Assembly (NCBI GenBank): GCA_963743575.1
Contig: CAVUQC010000007.1
Span: 124,001-188,000, forward strand
Length of the DNA: 64,000 bases
Direction of reading: 5' to 3'
From: DASUPK01 sp963743575
Lineage (GTDB): Bacteria; Actinomycetota; Thermoleophilia; Solirubrobacterales; 70-9
Positions 16,942-25,737 of this stretch are shown piece by piece. Position 1 is the stretch's first letter. Every line of letters starts with the position of its first letter. Under the pieces are notes generated by a model. That model was not told the origin of the DNA. It did no database searches and saw only the letters and a program-made list of their open reading frames with translations. A program made the translations under genes and the position numbers.

Positions 16942-18411
16942 ATGTCGGCCGCGCGGCCCACGGTCGTTGAGATCGAGATAGGGCCACCAGAGCGCGTGGC
17001 CGTCGGGCGTGGGACGGCTTTCGTCCTCGGCGGCTACTGCTATGTGCCTGGCGAGCGGACCCGCGAGCTCCACGTCCGAGTGGGTGGCTCCCGGCAGCCG
17101 GTCGAGCGCTTTCGCCTGCCGCGGGACGATGTCTACGCCCGGCTCGACGCGGGCGATCCCGCCGGCGCCAGCGCCTACCGGAGCGGGTTCGTCGCGCTCG
17201 TCGATTCGGCGCCGGTCGAGCAACCCGAGCGCCGCGAGATCGAGCTGATCCTCACTCTCGAAGGCGGGCGCGAGGCGACGGCGCCGGCCGGGGGCATCGA
17301 CCTCGCCCCGAAGCTCCCACCCCCTGCCGGCGCATCGGCGCCGGCCTTTCCCGGCGCGCCTGGGCCCCGCGTCGCGATCTGCATGGCCACCTACGAGCCG
17401 CCCGAGGAGCTGCTGCGCCGGCAGCTCGACTCCATCAGGGAGCAGGAACATGAGAACTGGGTCTGCGCGATCAGTGACGACCACTCCTCCGAGGCGGCGT
17501 TCGAGCGGCTACTCGCGGCGACGGAGGGCGATCCGCGGTTCGTCGCCTCACGCAGCGAGACCCGGCTCGGCTTCTACCGCAACTTCGAGCGCGCCCTGTC
17601 GATGGCGCCGCCCACGGCGGACTTCGTCACGTTCTGCGACCAGGACGACCGCTGGTACCCGGACAAGCTCGCGCGCCTCATAGAGGGCATCGGGGACGCG
17701 CAGCTCGCCTACAGCGACGCCCGGATCGTCAGCCCGGGAGGCGATCTCGTCAAGCCCTCCTACTGGACGGAGCGCCGCAACAACCACACCAACTTCGCCT
17801 CGCTGCTGCTCGCCAACTCCGTGACCGGGGCGGCCTCGATGTTCCGGCGGGATCTCCTCGACGACGCGCTGCCCTTTCCTCCCCGCCTGGCGAGGGCGTT
17901 CCACGACCACTGGCTCGCCGTCGTCGCCATGGCCCAGGGGGAACTCGCCTATCTGGACGAGCCCCTCTACGACTACGTCCAGCACGGCGAGGCGGTGATC
18001 GGCCATTCCGGGGCGAACAAGCGGCCGCGTCCGATCCGGCGCCATCTGGTCGAGAGGCTCCGCAATCCCACCGGCGGCTCCAGGACCGTCTACTACTACG
18101 ACTGGCAGCAGCAATTGCTCTTCTGCGAGGTGCTGCGCCTGCGCTGCTCGGCGCGAATGACCCCCGCGAAGCGCCGCGTCCTCCACCGGATCCTCTCGGC
18201 CGACGACCGGATCACGGCCCTCGCCTGGCTGCTCGGACGCCGAGCTCGCCGGCTCTGGGGCAACAACGAGACCCTCGACCGGGAGCTGTTCTTCGGCCAC
18301 GCGCTCGTCAGGAGGCGGGCGGTCTCGGCACGGACCGCCGGCAGGCGGCGCCCGAACCGCTTCCTTCCGCGCGACGCCAGCATCCCGCCGGACCCGCAGC
18401 GGGAAAGCTAG
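16942..18411 (+). CDS. Family 2 glycosyltransferase with N-terminal beta-rich domain
   Basis: 489 residues. Residues 1-120 look like a beta-sandwich accessory domain (VEIEIGPPERVAVGRGTAFVLGGYCYVPG). The GT2 domain (about 145-380) starts PRVAICMATYEPPEELLRRQL and has VCAISDDHSSEA, FVTFCDQDDRWYPDKLARL (metal/donor motif of rhamnosyltransferase-like GT2 enzymes) and HDHWLAVVAMAQGELAYLDEPLYDYVQHG. The C-terminal 110 residues are basic and helical. It follows the sulfotransferase by 2 bases, so the two are likely co-translated. The stop overlaps a convergent gene by 4 bases. Confidence 0.8.
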   Translation: MSAARPTVVEIEIGPPERVAVGRGTAFVLGGYCYVPGERTRELHVRVGGSRQPVERFRLPRDDVYARLDAGDPAGASAYRSGFVALVDSAPVEQPERREIELILTLEGGREATAPAGGIDLAPKLPPPAGASAPAFPGAPGPRVAICMATYEPPEELLRRQLDSIREQEHENWVCAISDDHSSEAAFERLLAATEGDPRFVASRSETRLGFYRNFERALSMAPPTADFVTFCDQDDRWYPDKLARLIEGIGDAQLAYSDARIVSPGGDLVKPSYWTERRNNHTNFASLLLANSVTGAASMFRRDLLDDALPFPPRLARAFHDHWLAVVAMAQGELAYLDEPLYDYVQHGEAVIGHSGANKRPRPIRRHLVERLRNPTGGSRTVYYYDWQQQLLFCEVLRLRCSARMTPAKRRVLHRILSADDRITALAWLLGRRARRLWGNNETLDRELFFGHALVRRRAVSARTAGRRRPNRFLPRDASIPPDPQRES

Positions 18412-19436
18412 ATCCCCGAGCCGGCGTTCCGCAGGCGGGAGCGGCGGCGCCAGCGGCGTCGCAGCGTCTCAAGCAGCGTCGGCGGGTCAGGCAGCGGGCC
18501 CGGATAGGGCTCGATCCCCCGCCCGGCGCGGAGCCCGGCGAACCTGCCCTGCAGGCCCCCGATGTTGCGGTCCACGAGCGCCTGCCCGATGCCGAGGTAG
18601 AGCTCCCGGGCGGTGATTCCCGGCAGCCTGCGAGGCGTGATCACGTGCCACTTGCGCAGCAGGTAACCCCGGCCGAACCCCATCAGGTAGTTCTTGCGCC
18701 GCGATCCCGACCCGAGCGTCGCCGAGTGCTCGTGCATGCCGCGGGCGTCCCTGGAAAGCCTGCAGGAACCACCCGCCCTCCGGAGCCGCAAAGCCAGGTC
18801 CACGTCCTCGAGGTAGGCAAAGATCCGCTCGTCGAATCCGCCGACGTCGAGGAAGGCGTCGCGCCAGTACGCGGCATTGGAGCCGGAGGGCCCGATCGGA
18901 TCGGCCACCTCCCCGTCCAGTACCTTCACCGGCTCGCCGTTCAGATAGTCGAACGCGAGCAGTGTCCAGTCGAGCTCGATCCCGGCGCTGTCGATCAGGT
19001 CGGGCGACCCGGCATCGACCATCACGCCGGCCGCCATCACGCAGCCCTGTGCCGGATCAAGCGTCGCGGCGATCCGCTCCAAGTATCCCGGGGCGACGAC
19101 ACTGTCGTCATTGAGGAGGACGAGCACGTCCCCCTGGGCCTGGCGGGCAGCCCAGTTGACCGCCTTCGAGTACCCGAGGTTCTCCTCCAGCGCCAGAACC
19201 CGGGCTCCGTCGAGCTCGGAGGCCGCCCGGACGAGCTCGTCGGAGCCGGTGCCGTTGTCCGCGACGATCGTCTCGAAATCCTCACCCGCCGCGCCCAGGG
19301 ACCGAAGAGTCCCCAGGGCCTTGCTGGGAGTCACCGTCGGGATGATCACGGTGGCGGTGGGCGAGGCACCCTTGTCCCCCGTCTCCGTCACTGCACCGGA
19401 GGGGCTCACGGCGGTTGTGGTGTTCTGGTCGCTCAT
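18408..19436 (-). CDS. Family 2 glycosyltransferase (rhamnosyltransferase/WbbL-like)
   Basis: 342 residues. Following a Ser/Thr-rich N-terminus (1-25), ATVIIPTVTPSKALGTLRSL opens the GT2 fold. VLVLLNDDSVVAPGYLERIA holds the DD(S) metal motif, and FLDVGGFDERIFAYLEDVDLALRLRRAG is the WbbL-type ED motif. The C-terminal 80 residues are basic and probably membrane-contacting. The ATG overlaps the stop of the polymerase-like gene (4 bases), so the pair forms a small operon: polymerase then transferase. Confidence 0.8.
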   Translation of the reverse strand: MSDQNTTTAVSPSGAVTETGDKGASPTATVIIPTVTPSKALGTLRSLGAAGEDFETIVADNGTGSDELVRAASELDGARVLALEENLGYSKAVNWAARQAQGDVLVLLNDDSVVAPGYLERIAATLDPAQGCVMAAGVMVDAGSPDLIDSAGIELDWTLLAFDYLNGEPVKVLDGEVADPIGPSGSNAAYWRDAFLDVGGFDERIFAYLEDVDLALRLRRAGGSCRLSRDARGMHEHSATLGSGSRRKNYLMGFGRGYLLRKWHVITPRRLPGITARELYLGIGQALVDRNIGGLQGRFAGLRAGRGIEPYPGPLPDPPTLLETLRRRWRRRSRLRNAGSGI

Positions 19437-21301
19437 CCCTGGGTCCGTGGCGCGAACACCACCGACTTGACCGGGAGAGGGCTCAGTCTTCCTGCCCTGA
19501 GATATGCCGTCCGCGCGGCCAAGAAATCTCCTCTCCGCTGCAGCAGCGTAGCCTCAATCACGGGCAGCCGCCAATCCTCGGAATCTCGGTTCTCCGCCTG
19601 CTTCACGTATGTGAGGGCCGCCGAGAAGTCGCCGCGCTCCTCCTCTAGCAACGCCAGCTGCGTATAGGGCTCGGCCGACCACGGCTCTATCGACCTTGCG
19701 GCCTTCGCGTGATCGATCGCATCGTCGAGTCTGCCGTCGCCAGCCGCCTGGCGGCTCTGCCTCAGATCCTGCTCGCTGAGCACCACGATCCCTCCGGCAA
19801 ACAGCGCAGCGCACGCCGCTGCGATGGCAAGGCCGCCCCAGAGGCGGCCCGGAAGCTTCCTGTTCGATGGGGCCGATGAGAGGAGAAGGGCTGCGCAGAC
19901 GACCGCCGGACCGAATACCACCGGAATCTCCCAGGTCCAGTCAAAGACGGCACCGGACGCGGCGCAGATCAGCACGGCCACCAGGACGTCGGCGTCACCC
20001 GCATGGCGGGCGGCGAGCACGCGCCGGCAGCCGACCGCGAGCGCGGCGCAGAAGCCGAGGAAGAGGGCAAGACCCGGGATGCCGAAGTCGACCGCGTCCT
20101 GCAGGGGCAACGAGTGTGGGTTTCGGACAAACAACGGAATGTCCCCGTGAATGCCCCACCAGCCCTCGAAACCGCCGGCGCCCACCCCTCGCAGCGGCTC
20201 GCTCTCGAACGCGTTGACCGCCTCGCCCCAGAACTGCCAGCGCCCGTTCGAGCTGAGATCGGGCCCTCCCACGGCGATGCCGTTCTGGGTCGGGGGAGGA
20301 GCCTTGAAGTCGCTGAAGCGCTGGGCTGGGTGTGCGATGAGCACCGCCGCGACGATGGCCAGGGCGGCGATCGCGCCGACGGCGAGTCTCGCCCGGTGGG
20401 ACACGCGGAAGTCGGGTCGTGCCCGGCCGAACCGGCTCGAGGCAAGGGCCGTGAGCGCCGCCACCACCACCGAGATAGCGGACATGACGTCCCCCTCCGA
20501 CCGGCTGGCGTGATTCGGGATGCCCCTCGTGAGGGAGTGCATGGTCTCCGACGCTCCCACCAGGACAAGAGCCCCCGCGAGCGCGATGCCGATCGACGTC
20601 AGCTGCCGGGGACGATCAGGCGACGCTGCGACCAGCGCAACGAGCCCCAGGACCGCGGCCGCAGCGCCCCCTCGGGAACCCGTCAGCCACATCGCCAGGA
20701 CCGCGAGAGGGATCAGCGCCGTCGCGGCGATCCGGATGCGTCGCGCCAACGCCCACCCCCCGGCGTACGCCAGCAACACCGTCGCTGTCGCGAGCAGGGC
20801 GGCGGCGCCGTTCCAGTATCCGACCGGATAGGAGAGGCGGCCGGCGGCGCCGGGGATGTCGTTGCGGCTCCCGAGGCTCCCGGGCTGCAGGTATGCGAAC
20901 AGGGCGATCACTGAGACCACCGCGAGTCCGGCCGTCAGCCCGGCCAGCCACTCGTCGCGCCCCCGCAGGCTGGCCGTGCAGGCGCAGAGCGCGAAAAGGC
21001 CCACGTAGAACGAGGCCCTGACGGCCTCCTCGAACGCCCTGCCCTGATCGCTCGCCCAGTTGACCGACAGGAAGCCGAGCACCGCGATGCCCGCAAGACA
21101 GAGGCCCCCGACGGCGGCGAGCGGTCCCACGGGGCGCAACGGAATTGCGCGAGCAGCCAGGCCTGCAAGCACCGCAGCCCAGATCAGGATTGACGCCGCC
21201 GCGTAGCCTGAGGGATCGAACAGGCCATGCGCGAACGAGGCCGCGATCACCGCCGCCGCAACCAGTCCCGCACCCGCGTGTTGTCTGATCGTTGACACCA
21301 T
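19433..21301 (-). CDS. O-antigen ligase/polymerase-like membrane protein with C-terminal TPR-like repeats
   Basis: 622 residues from the ATG at 21301 (MVSTIRQHAG), chosen because the hydrophobic segment begins right after it; sequence further upstream is not protein-like. About ten membrane helices span residues 8-500. The large outer loop (about 330-430) has the Wzy_C-type pattern GRWQFWGEAVNAFESEPLRGVGAGGF then FVRNPHSLPLQDAVDFGIPGLALFLGF. The C-terminal 110 residues hold two or three TPR-like helical pairs (DGRLDDAIDHAKAARSIEPWSAEPYTQLALLEEERGD in blocks). Likely ligates or polymerises lipid-linked glycan on the outer face. Ligase versus polymerase cannot be decided from sequence. Confidence 0.75.
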   Translation of the reverse strand: MVSTIRQHAGAGLVAAAVIAASFAHGLFDPSGYAAASILIWAAVLAGLAARAIPLRPVGPLAAVGGLCLAGIAVLGFLSVNWASDQGRAFEEAVRASFYVGLFALCACTASLRGRDEWLAGLTAGLAVVSVIALFAYLQPGSLGSRNDIPGAAGRLSYPVGYWNGAAALLATATVLLAYAGGWALARRIRIAATALIPLAVLAMWLTGSRGGAAAAVLGLVALVAASPDRPRQLTSIGIALAGALVLVGASETMHSLTRGIPNHASRSEGDVMSAISVVVAALTALASSRFGRARPDFRVSHRARLAVGAIAALAIVAAVLIAHPAQRFSDFKAPPPTQNGIAVGGPDLSSNGRWQFWGEAVNAFESEPLRGVGAGGFEGWWGIHGDIPLFVRNPHSLPLQDAVDFGIPGLALFLGFCAALAVGCRRVLAARHAGDADVLVAVLICAASGAVFDWTWEIPVVFGPAVVCAALLLSSAPSNRKLPGRLWGGLAIAAACAALFAGGIVVLSEQDLRQSRQAAGDGRLDDAIDHAKAARSIEPWSAEPYTQLALLEEERGDFSAALTYVKQAENRDSEDWRLPVIEATLLQRRGDFLAARTAYLRAGRLSPLPVKSVVFAPRTQG

Positions 21302-21352
21302 GGCGCCCCCAACCAGTCTGGGGGGCAAGGCAGTATCTTCGCCCCCCGACGA

Positions 21353-21820
21353 ATGCGAATGCCCACTCACAAGACAGCCACGGCAATCCTCGCCGCGGCG
21401 GTGACGGTGATCGCCGTCGCGCCCTCGGCCATGGCCAGCCCGGCCGGGAGCGAGTACCTGCCGAAGGTTCCGCAGTCCGGAAGCCATTCCTCGTCGTCGG
21501 GATCCACCGGGATCACGGGCGCGAGCGGCTCCGGAACGACGTCGACACCCACCGGCAAGGACGCGGGCGAGAAGAACTCGGCGCAGAAGAAGAAGGAACA
21601 GAACTCCGATCGGGCAGCGGCCACACCCTCGTCCGGCGACTCGGACGGCGGCTCCTCGGGCAGCGCGCTGCTCAGCCCCGTCACGCTGCTCATCGCGATT
21701 GCGATCCTCGCGATGATCTTCTGGGTGGTCCGGCGCCGTATGAAGACCAGAGCGGCCGCGCGTCCGGCCAAGCCGAAGCCCAGACGCGGCGAGTTCGCCG
21801 GACCCGACAACACACCGTAA
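21353..21820 (+). CDS. Secreted Ser/Thr/Gly-rich protein with C-terminal membrane anchor
   Basis: 155 residues. Residues 1-29 are a Sec signal peptide with AMA-S-like cleavage (VAPSAMASPAG). Residues 30-105 are low complexity, rich in Ser, Gly, Thr and Lys, like a glycosylatable stalk. A single hydrophobic segment (about 108-126, LLIAIAILAMIFWVV) is followed by a basic tail RRRMKTRAAARPAKPKPRR. No LPxTG sortase motif. It is 16 bases upstream of the secreted glycoside hydrolase, so the two are probably co-expressed. No known domain; it may be a wall-spanning stalk or a glycan acceptor. Confidence 0.55.
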   Translation: MRMPTHKTATAILAAAVTVIAVAPSAMASPAGSEYLPKVPQSGSHSSSSGSTGITGASGSGTTSTPTGKDAGEKNSAQKKKEQNSDRAAATPSSGDSDGGSSGSALLSPVTLLIAIAILAMIFWVVRRRMKTRAAARPAKPKPRRGEFAGPDNTP

Positions 21821-21836
21821 GCAAAGGAGATTGACC

Positions 21837-22871
21837 TTGCGACGCCTCGTCATCGCGACGACCCTGCTCATCTGCCTCGCACTCGCCCCGCATGCGAGCG
21901 CGGCGCCGCGCTCGTTCTACGGCGTGATCACCGCCAACGACCCGGATTCGTCCGAGATCGCCCGGATGGGCACCGGCAGGGTGGGAACGCTCCGGATCAA
22001 CTTCGTCTGGGGAGCGGTGCAACCGAGCCAAGGCTCGTCGTACGACTGGAGCCACTACGACGCGATCATTGGCGCGGCCGCCCAGCAGGGCATCCAGGTC
22101 CTGCCGACCGTCTACAGCTCTCCCGACTGGGCGGCGGCGAAGACGAATTACCCGCCGGCCAAGTCGCACATGGGGGAGTTCGGGGCATTCGTCCAGGCCG
22201 CGGCCGCGCGCTACGGGGCCAACGGCTCGTTCTGGTCCGAGAACCCCTCCATTCCCAAGCTTCCGGTGATCAACTGGCAGCTTTGGAACGAGGTCAACTC
22301 TCCCAGCTTCTGGTACCGGAAGCCAAGCGTCAAACAGTACGTCGGCCTCCTTCGCGTCTTCCACAGCGGAATCAAGGCGGGCGATCCCAGCGCCCGCATC
22401 GTGCTCGCCGGGCTCTTCCGGACACCCCAGATCAAGCACGGGATCGACCTCGATCGCTATCTCACGGGGATCTACCGCCGCAAGGCGAAGAGGCTGTTCG
22501 ACGCGGTCGCCGTCCACCCCTATGCCACCACGCCGCGCGACGCCCTCAATGCCGTCAAGGAGACGCGCAAGATCATGAATCGCTTCAAGGACCGGCGCAC
22601 GCCGATCTGGATCACGGAGATCGGTTGGGCGACCGGCGGCAGTCCGACGCCGCTCACGGTTTCTCCGCAGAGACAGGCGACCTACCTGCGGCAGGCCTTC
22701 GGAATGATGTCGGCGAACCGCAGGCGATTGAGAATCGCCGGGGTGATCTGGTACTCCTGGCGAGACGTGCCCGGGCCGATCTGGTTCTTCCACACCGGCC
22801 TGTTCACGTCGGACTTCGACGCGAAGCCCTCGTGGAGCGCATTCACCGCTCTGACCGGCGGAAACCCCTGA
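21837..22871 (+). CDS. Secreted glycoside hydrolase, clan GH-A type
   Basis: 344 residues. I prefer the TTG at 21837 to the one at 21831, because AAGGAG (21824-21829) is then 7 bases upstream. The signal peptide (RRLVIATTLLICLALAPHASA) ends about residue 22. The (beta/alpha)8 barrel carries the acid/base Glu in INWQLWNEVNS and the nucleophile Glu in IWITEIGWATGG, the two Glu of clan A (GH5/GH39/GH42-like). Similar proteins are often found in polysaccharide loci, where they trim or release chains. Substrate unknown. It runs against the flanking glycosyltransferase operons. Confidence 0.7.
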   Translation: MRRLVIATTLLICLALAPHASAAPRSFYGVITANDPDSSEIARMGTGRVGTLRINFVWGAVQPSQGSSYDWSHYDAIIGAAAQQGIQVLPTVYSSPDWAAAKTNYPPAKSHMGEFGAFVQAAAARYGANGSFWSENPSIPKLPVINWQLWNEVNSPSFWYRKPSVKQYVGLLRVFHSGIKAGDPSARIVLAGLFRTPQIKHGIDLDRYLTGIYRRKAKRLFDAVAVHPYATTPRDALNAVKETRKIMNRFKDRRTPIWITEIGWATGGSPTPLTVSPQRQATYLRQAFGMMSANRRRLRIAGVIWYSWRDVPGPIWFFHTGLFTSDFDAKPSWSAFTALTGGNP

Positions 22872-22877
22872 TCCCGC

Positions 22878-23780
22878 TCAGGTGGCGCTCGTCCTGGAAA
22901 TCAGTCCTCCTGCGAGGCTGATAAGCAGCTTCGCGCCGATCCCGAGGTAGACGATCGCCGCGCTGACCGGCGAGGCGTTCGGCCCCTGGAACTTGCGGTA
23001 GAAGCGCCCCATCCCGCGATGGAAGGCGATCTCCTGCCGGAGGCCTCGGCGCCGCCCACTCGAGCCGCCCTTGACGTGCATCACGACGCCGGCCGGCTCG
23101 TAGAAGACGGCCCAGCCGTGACGCCAGAAGCGGTAGCACCAATCGAGGTCTTCCATGTAGAGCCAGTAGGCCTCATCGAGCGGGCCGACCTCCCGGATGG
23201 CATCCGCCCGCACCAGCATGAACGCCCCGTTCACGGCGTCCACCGGGCCCGGCTCGTCCTCGCCGAGAGTGGTCGCCCGATATTGACTCAGGCGGCCCGG
23301 GGCTCGATCCGACCGGCCGACGCCTGTGAAGTGTGCGATAGCGGACAAGGGGGTCGGGAATGAGCGCTTGCAGGCGTGATCGAGCTCGCCGGACGGCAGC
23401 ACCAGCTTGCAGCCGACCATGCCGATCGCGGGGTCCGCGTCCATCCGCTCGAGGCAGCTCTGCAGCGCCCCGTCTCGCAGCTCGGTGTCGGGGTTGAGCA
23501 GCAGGGCGAACTCGGCGTCCGGCTCCCGCACCACCAGGTTATTCGCCGCGGCGAAGCCGACGTTGCCCCGCCGAACCAGCTCGACCCAGGGGAACTCCGA
23601 AGCGACCATCTGCGGTGTCTCATCCCGGCTGCCGCTGTCCACCACGGTCACTCGGCGTGGCTTGCTGTCGGCGGTCGTCTCGAACGACCGCAGGCAGCTT
23701 CGCAGCAGCTCCGGCGCGCCGTGACTGACGATCGCCACGACGAATCGGCCCGCCGGATCAGTAGGCGCCGTTTCCGCCAA
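22878..23780 (-). CDS. Family 2 glycosyltransferase (rhamnosyltransferase-like)
   Basis: 300 residues. FVVAIVSHGAPELLRSCLRSF opens the fold; RVTVVDSGSRDETP, FALLLNPDTELRDGAL (NPD-type metal motif) and GAFMLVRADAIREVGPLDEAYWLYMEDLDWCYRFWRHG (WbbL-type catalytic ED) follow. The C-terminal segment (AAIVYLGIGAKLLISLAGGL) is a hydrophobic helix that may touch the membrane. The start overlaps the last 23 bases of the priming transferase gene, so it probably adds the second sugar after the primer. Confidence 0.8.
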   Translation of the reverse strand: MAETAPTDPAGRFVVAIVSHGAPELLRSCLRSFETTADSKPRRVTVVDSGSRDETPQMVASEFPWVELVRRGNVGFAAANNLVVREPDAEFALLLNPDTELRDGALQSCLERMDADPAIGMVGCKLVLPSGELDHACKRSFPTPLSAIAHFTGVGRSDRAPGRLSQYRATTLGEDEPGPVDAVNGAFMLVRADAIREVGPLDEAYWLYMEDLDWCYRFWRHGWAVFYEPAGVVMHVKGGSSGRRRGLRQEIAFHRGMGRFYRKFQGPNASPVSAAIVYLGIGAKLLISLAGGLISRTSAT

Positions 23781-25287
23781 TGACGGCTCGTGGCGTACGG
23801 AGCAGGATCGCGACGTCCTGAGCGATGGAGAGATTGTCGATGTAGGCTCGCTCCAGGGCGAGTCGCTCCTCGAAGGTCAGGTCCCCGCGGCCGTACACCT
23901 GCATCGGGCCGGTGAGCCCGGGCTTCACCGCCAGGCGCAGCCTCTGCCGGTCGTCGTAGATCGCGACCACGGCCTCCTCCTCGGGCCGCGGCCCGACCAG
24001 CGACATCTCGCCGCGCAGGACATTCAGGAGCTGCGGCGTCTCATCAAGGCTGAGCCGCCGCAGGCGGCGCCCGATCCACGTGTGCCGCGGATCGTTCGGA
24101 ACCTTGAAGGAAGGCTCGTCCAGCGCCTGCGTGTCCACGACCTCGCCGACCCTCTCGTCGGCGCCGTGCACCATCGTCCGGAACTTCACCATCGTGAATC
24201 GCCGACCCCCCTTGCCGACCCTGACCTGCTTGAACAGCATCGGTCCGCGGGAGTCGAGCTTGATCGCAATGGCGACGACCAGAAGCAGAGGCGCGAGCAG
24301 AAGCAGCAATCCGGCGGAGCCGACGATGTCGATCCCGCGCTTTAGTGCCATGGTCGATCGCGGCGGATCCGAGAAGGCGAAGTCCAGCAGCGGCAGCTCG
24401 CCCAGGCGATTGAGCTGGATCCCAGGCCCGAGCAGCTCGGCGTTGGGGGCGACGAGCGTGAGGGAGAGCCCGAATCGCTTGCAGTCGCCGATCAAGCGCC
24501 GTAGCTCAGCGGTGGAGATCGAGTCCTCCGCGACAAGGATGTGCTCGAGGCCACGCTGCTCGGCCACCGAGATCAGCTCCGATCTCGAGCCGAGGCAGCG
24601 CAGGTGGCCAATGGTGCCGTTTCCACCCACTTCCGGATCGGTCGTCCGCTCATCCCCGAAGTACCCGACCAGCGAGAGGTGCACCTCCGGGTGGGTCTCG
24701 ATCCGCCTGCTGAGCCGCCTCATAGCGGCCCCTGATCCGACCACCGCCGACTTCTCGGGCGGGCGCCGCGCATGCCAGATGTGGCGAGTGAGCCCGCGCA
24801 GCGAGGCGCCGATCACGAACGCGGTCACGGCCAGGACACCAAGCGCTGTGCCCTTCACGTAGGGGGCGGGGGTGATGCGAATGAGCACGCCGACGACGAC
24901 CGTCCCAATGACCGTCGCCGAGAAGAGCGCGGGAAGCTCGTCCAGGGTGCTGTGGCGAATCCGGCGATGGTCCTGGTCGTAGAGGCCGTGCAGCTTCATC
25001 ACGAGTATCCAGGCCGGCCCAAAGGCCACCGCCCAGCTGATTGAAGATGGCTTCACGCTCGCGATGACGAGATAGCTGATCGCCATGCCCACGATCAGCG
25101 AGATCCAGTCGGAGATCGCGAGCAACCGGCGAAGAATCGCGCCCCGCGCCCGCGCGGCCTGGCCTCCTCTGATCGGAAGGACCTTGGTCTTCGACGCGTC
25201 CATCTCCACAGGCTCGCGACCGACCCGGGTCTGCCGGGACGCTTCCTCGCGGGCGAGGCCCGTCTGCTGGAACGGCTCAGAGGTCAT
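23758..25287 (-). CDS. Polyprenyl-phosphate sugar-1-phosphate transferase (WbaP-type priming enzyme)
   Basis: 509 residues. Four or five membrane helices lie within residues about 55-165, a CoA-binding-like domain in the middle (about 178-300: SAVVGSGAAMRRLSRR) and the bacterial sugar transferase domain from M313 (MALKRGIDIVGSAGLLLLLAP). Catalytic landmarks are MVKFRTMVHGAD, RLSLDETPQLLNVLRGEMSLVGPRPE and KPGLTGPMQVYGRG. It starts glycan assembly by moving a sugar-1-phosphate onto undecaprenyl phosphate. First gene of a minus-strand operon with the rhamnosyltransferase; a possible -10 TACGTT lies at 25338-25333 on the minus strand, leaving a leader of about 45 bases. Confidence 0.85.
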   Translation of the reverse strand: MTSEPFQQTGLAREEASRQTRVGREPVEMDASKTKVLPIRGGQAARARGAILRRLLAISDWISLIVGMAISYLVIASVKPSSISWAVAFGPAWILVMKLHGLYDQDHRRIRHSTLDELPALFSATVIGTVVVGVLIRITPAPYVKGTALGVLAVTAFVIGASLRGLTRHIWHARRPPEKSAVVGSGAAMRRLSRRIETHPEVHLSLVGYFGDERTTDPEVGGNGTIGHLRCLGSRSELISVAEQRGLEHILVAEDSISTAELRRLIGDCKRFGLSLTLVAPNAELLGPGIQLNRLGELPLLDFAFSDPPRSTMALKRGIDIVGSAGLLLLLAPLLLVVAIAIKLDSRGPMLFKQVRVGKGGRRFTMVKFRTMVHGADERVGEVVDTQALDEPSFKVPNDPRHTWIGRRLRRLSLDETPQLLNVLRGEMSLVGPRPEEEAVVAIYDDRQRLRLAVKPGLTGPMQVYGRGDLTFEERLALERAYIDNLSIAQDVAILLRTPRAVIGGNGAY

Positions 25288-25401
25288 TGACCGCGCATCC
25301 CCTCCCCACGAAGTTCGTGCTCGCGGACTCCAAACGTAACAGAGGTCGCCGCACGTTCAATCTTCGGAACGGACCCCTCCGAGGTGCCGCAGGCGCAGCG
25401 G

Positions 25402-25695
25402 CTAGCCGTCGGCCCCAGGGGCCCGGCCGCCCGCCATGGCGGGCAGGATCACCACTGTGTCCGACTCAGAGGCGTCGGTTTCGAGCCCGTCGAGCACCCG
25501 GACGTCCTCGTCGTTCAGATAGACGTTGACGTAGCGGTTGAGCTCGCCCTCCTCGGAGAAGAGCTGGTCCTTGGTCGAGGGGTAGCGCTCCGCGAGCGCC
25601 CGGAGGGCATCGCCGACGGTGGCCCCGTCGACGCTTACCTCGGCCTCGCCGTCGGTCTGCTGGCGCAGCACGGGTGGAACCTTGATCGTCGGCAT
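25402..25695 (-). CDS. MoaD/ThiS/CysO-like sulfur carrier with residues after the diglycine
   Basis: 97 residues, ubiquitin-like fold: MPTIKVPPVLRQQTDGE, then LNRYVNVYLNDEDVRVLDGL and DTVVILPAMAGG. The NVYLNDEDVR and ILPAxAGG blocks are close to mycobacterial CysO, the sulfide donor for cysteine synthesis. In that family the chain ends at the diglycine, which is adenylated and thiocarboxylated. Here G89-G90 is followed by seven more residues (RAPGADG) before the TAG at 25402-25404. A protease would have to trim this, or the carrier works differently. AGGAG precedes the ATG, and a TAGGTT box lies just upstream. The ThiF-like activating enzyme is the next gene upstream on the same strand. Confidence 0.75.
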   Translation of the reverse strand: MPTIKVPPVLRQQTDGEAEVSVDGATVGDALRALAERYPSTKDQLFSEEGELNRYVNVYLNDEDVRVLDGLETDASESDTVVILPAMAGGRAPGADG

Positions 25696-25737
25696 CTCTC
25701 CTGAAACCTAGCTGTTGATGGAGCGGGCTTGTGGTCG

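Noticed and set aside
19433..21871. Longer polymerase-like protein starting near 21871
   Set aside because: The extra N-terminal part overlaps the divergent secreted-protein gene and has no membrane or domain pattern.
21690..22793. Long minus-strand open frame opposite the glycoside hydrolase
   Set aside because: No domain or start context; the plus-strand hydrolase has both catalytic Glu motifs and a Shine-Dalgarno.
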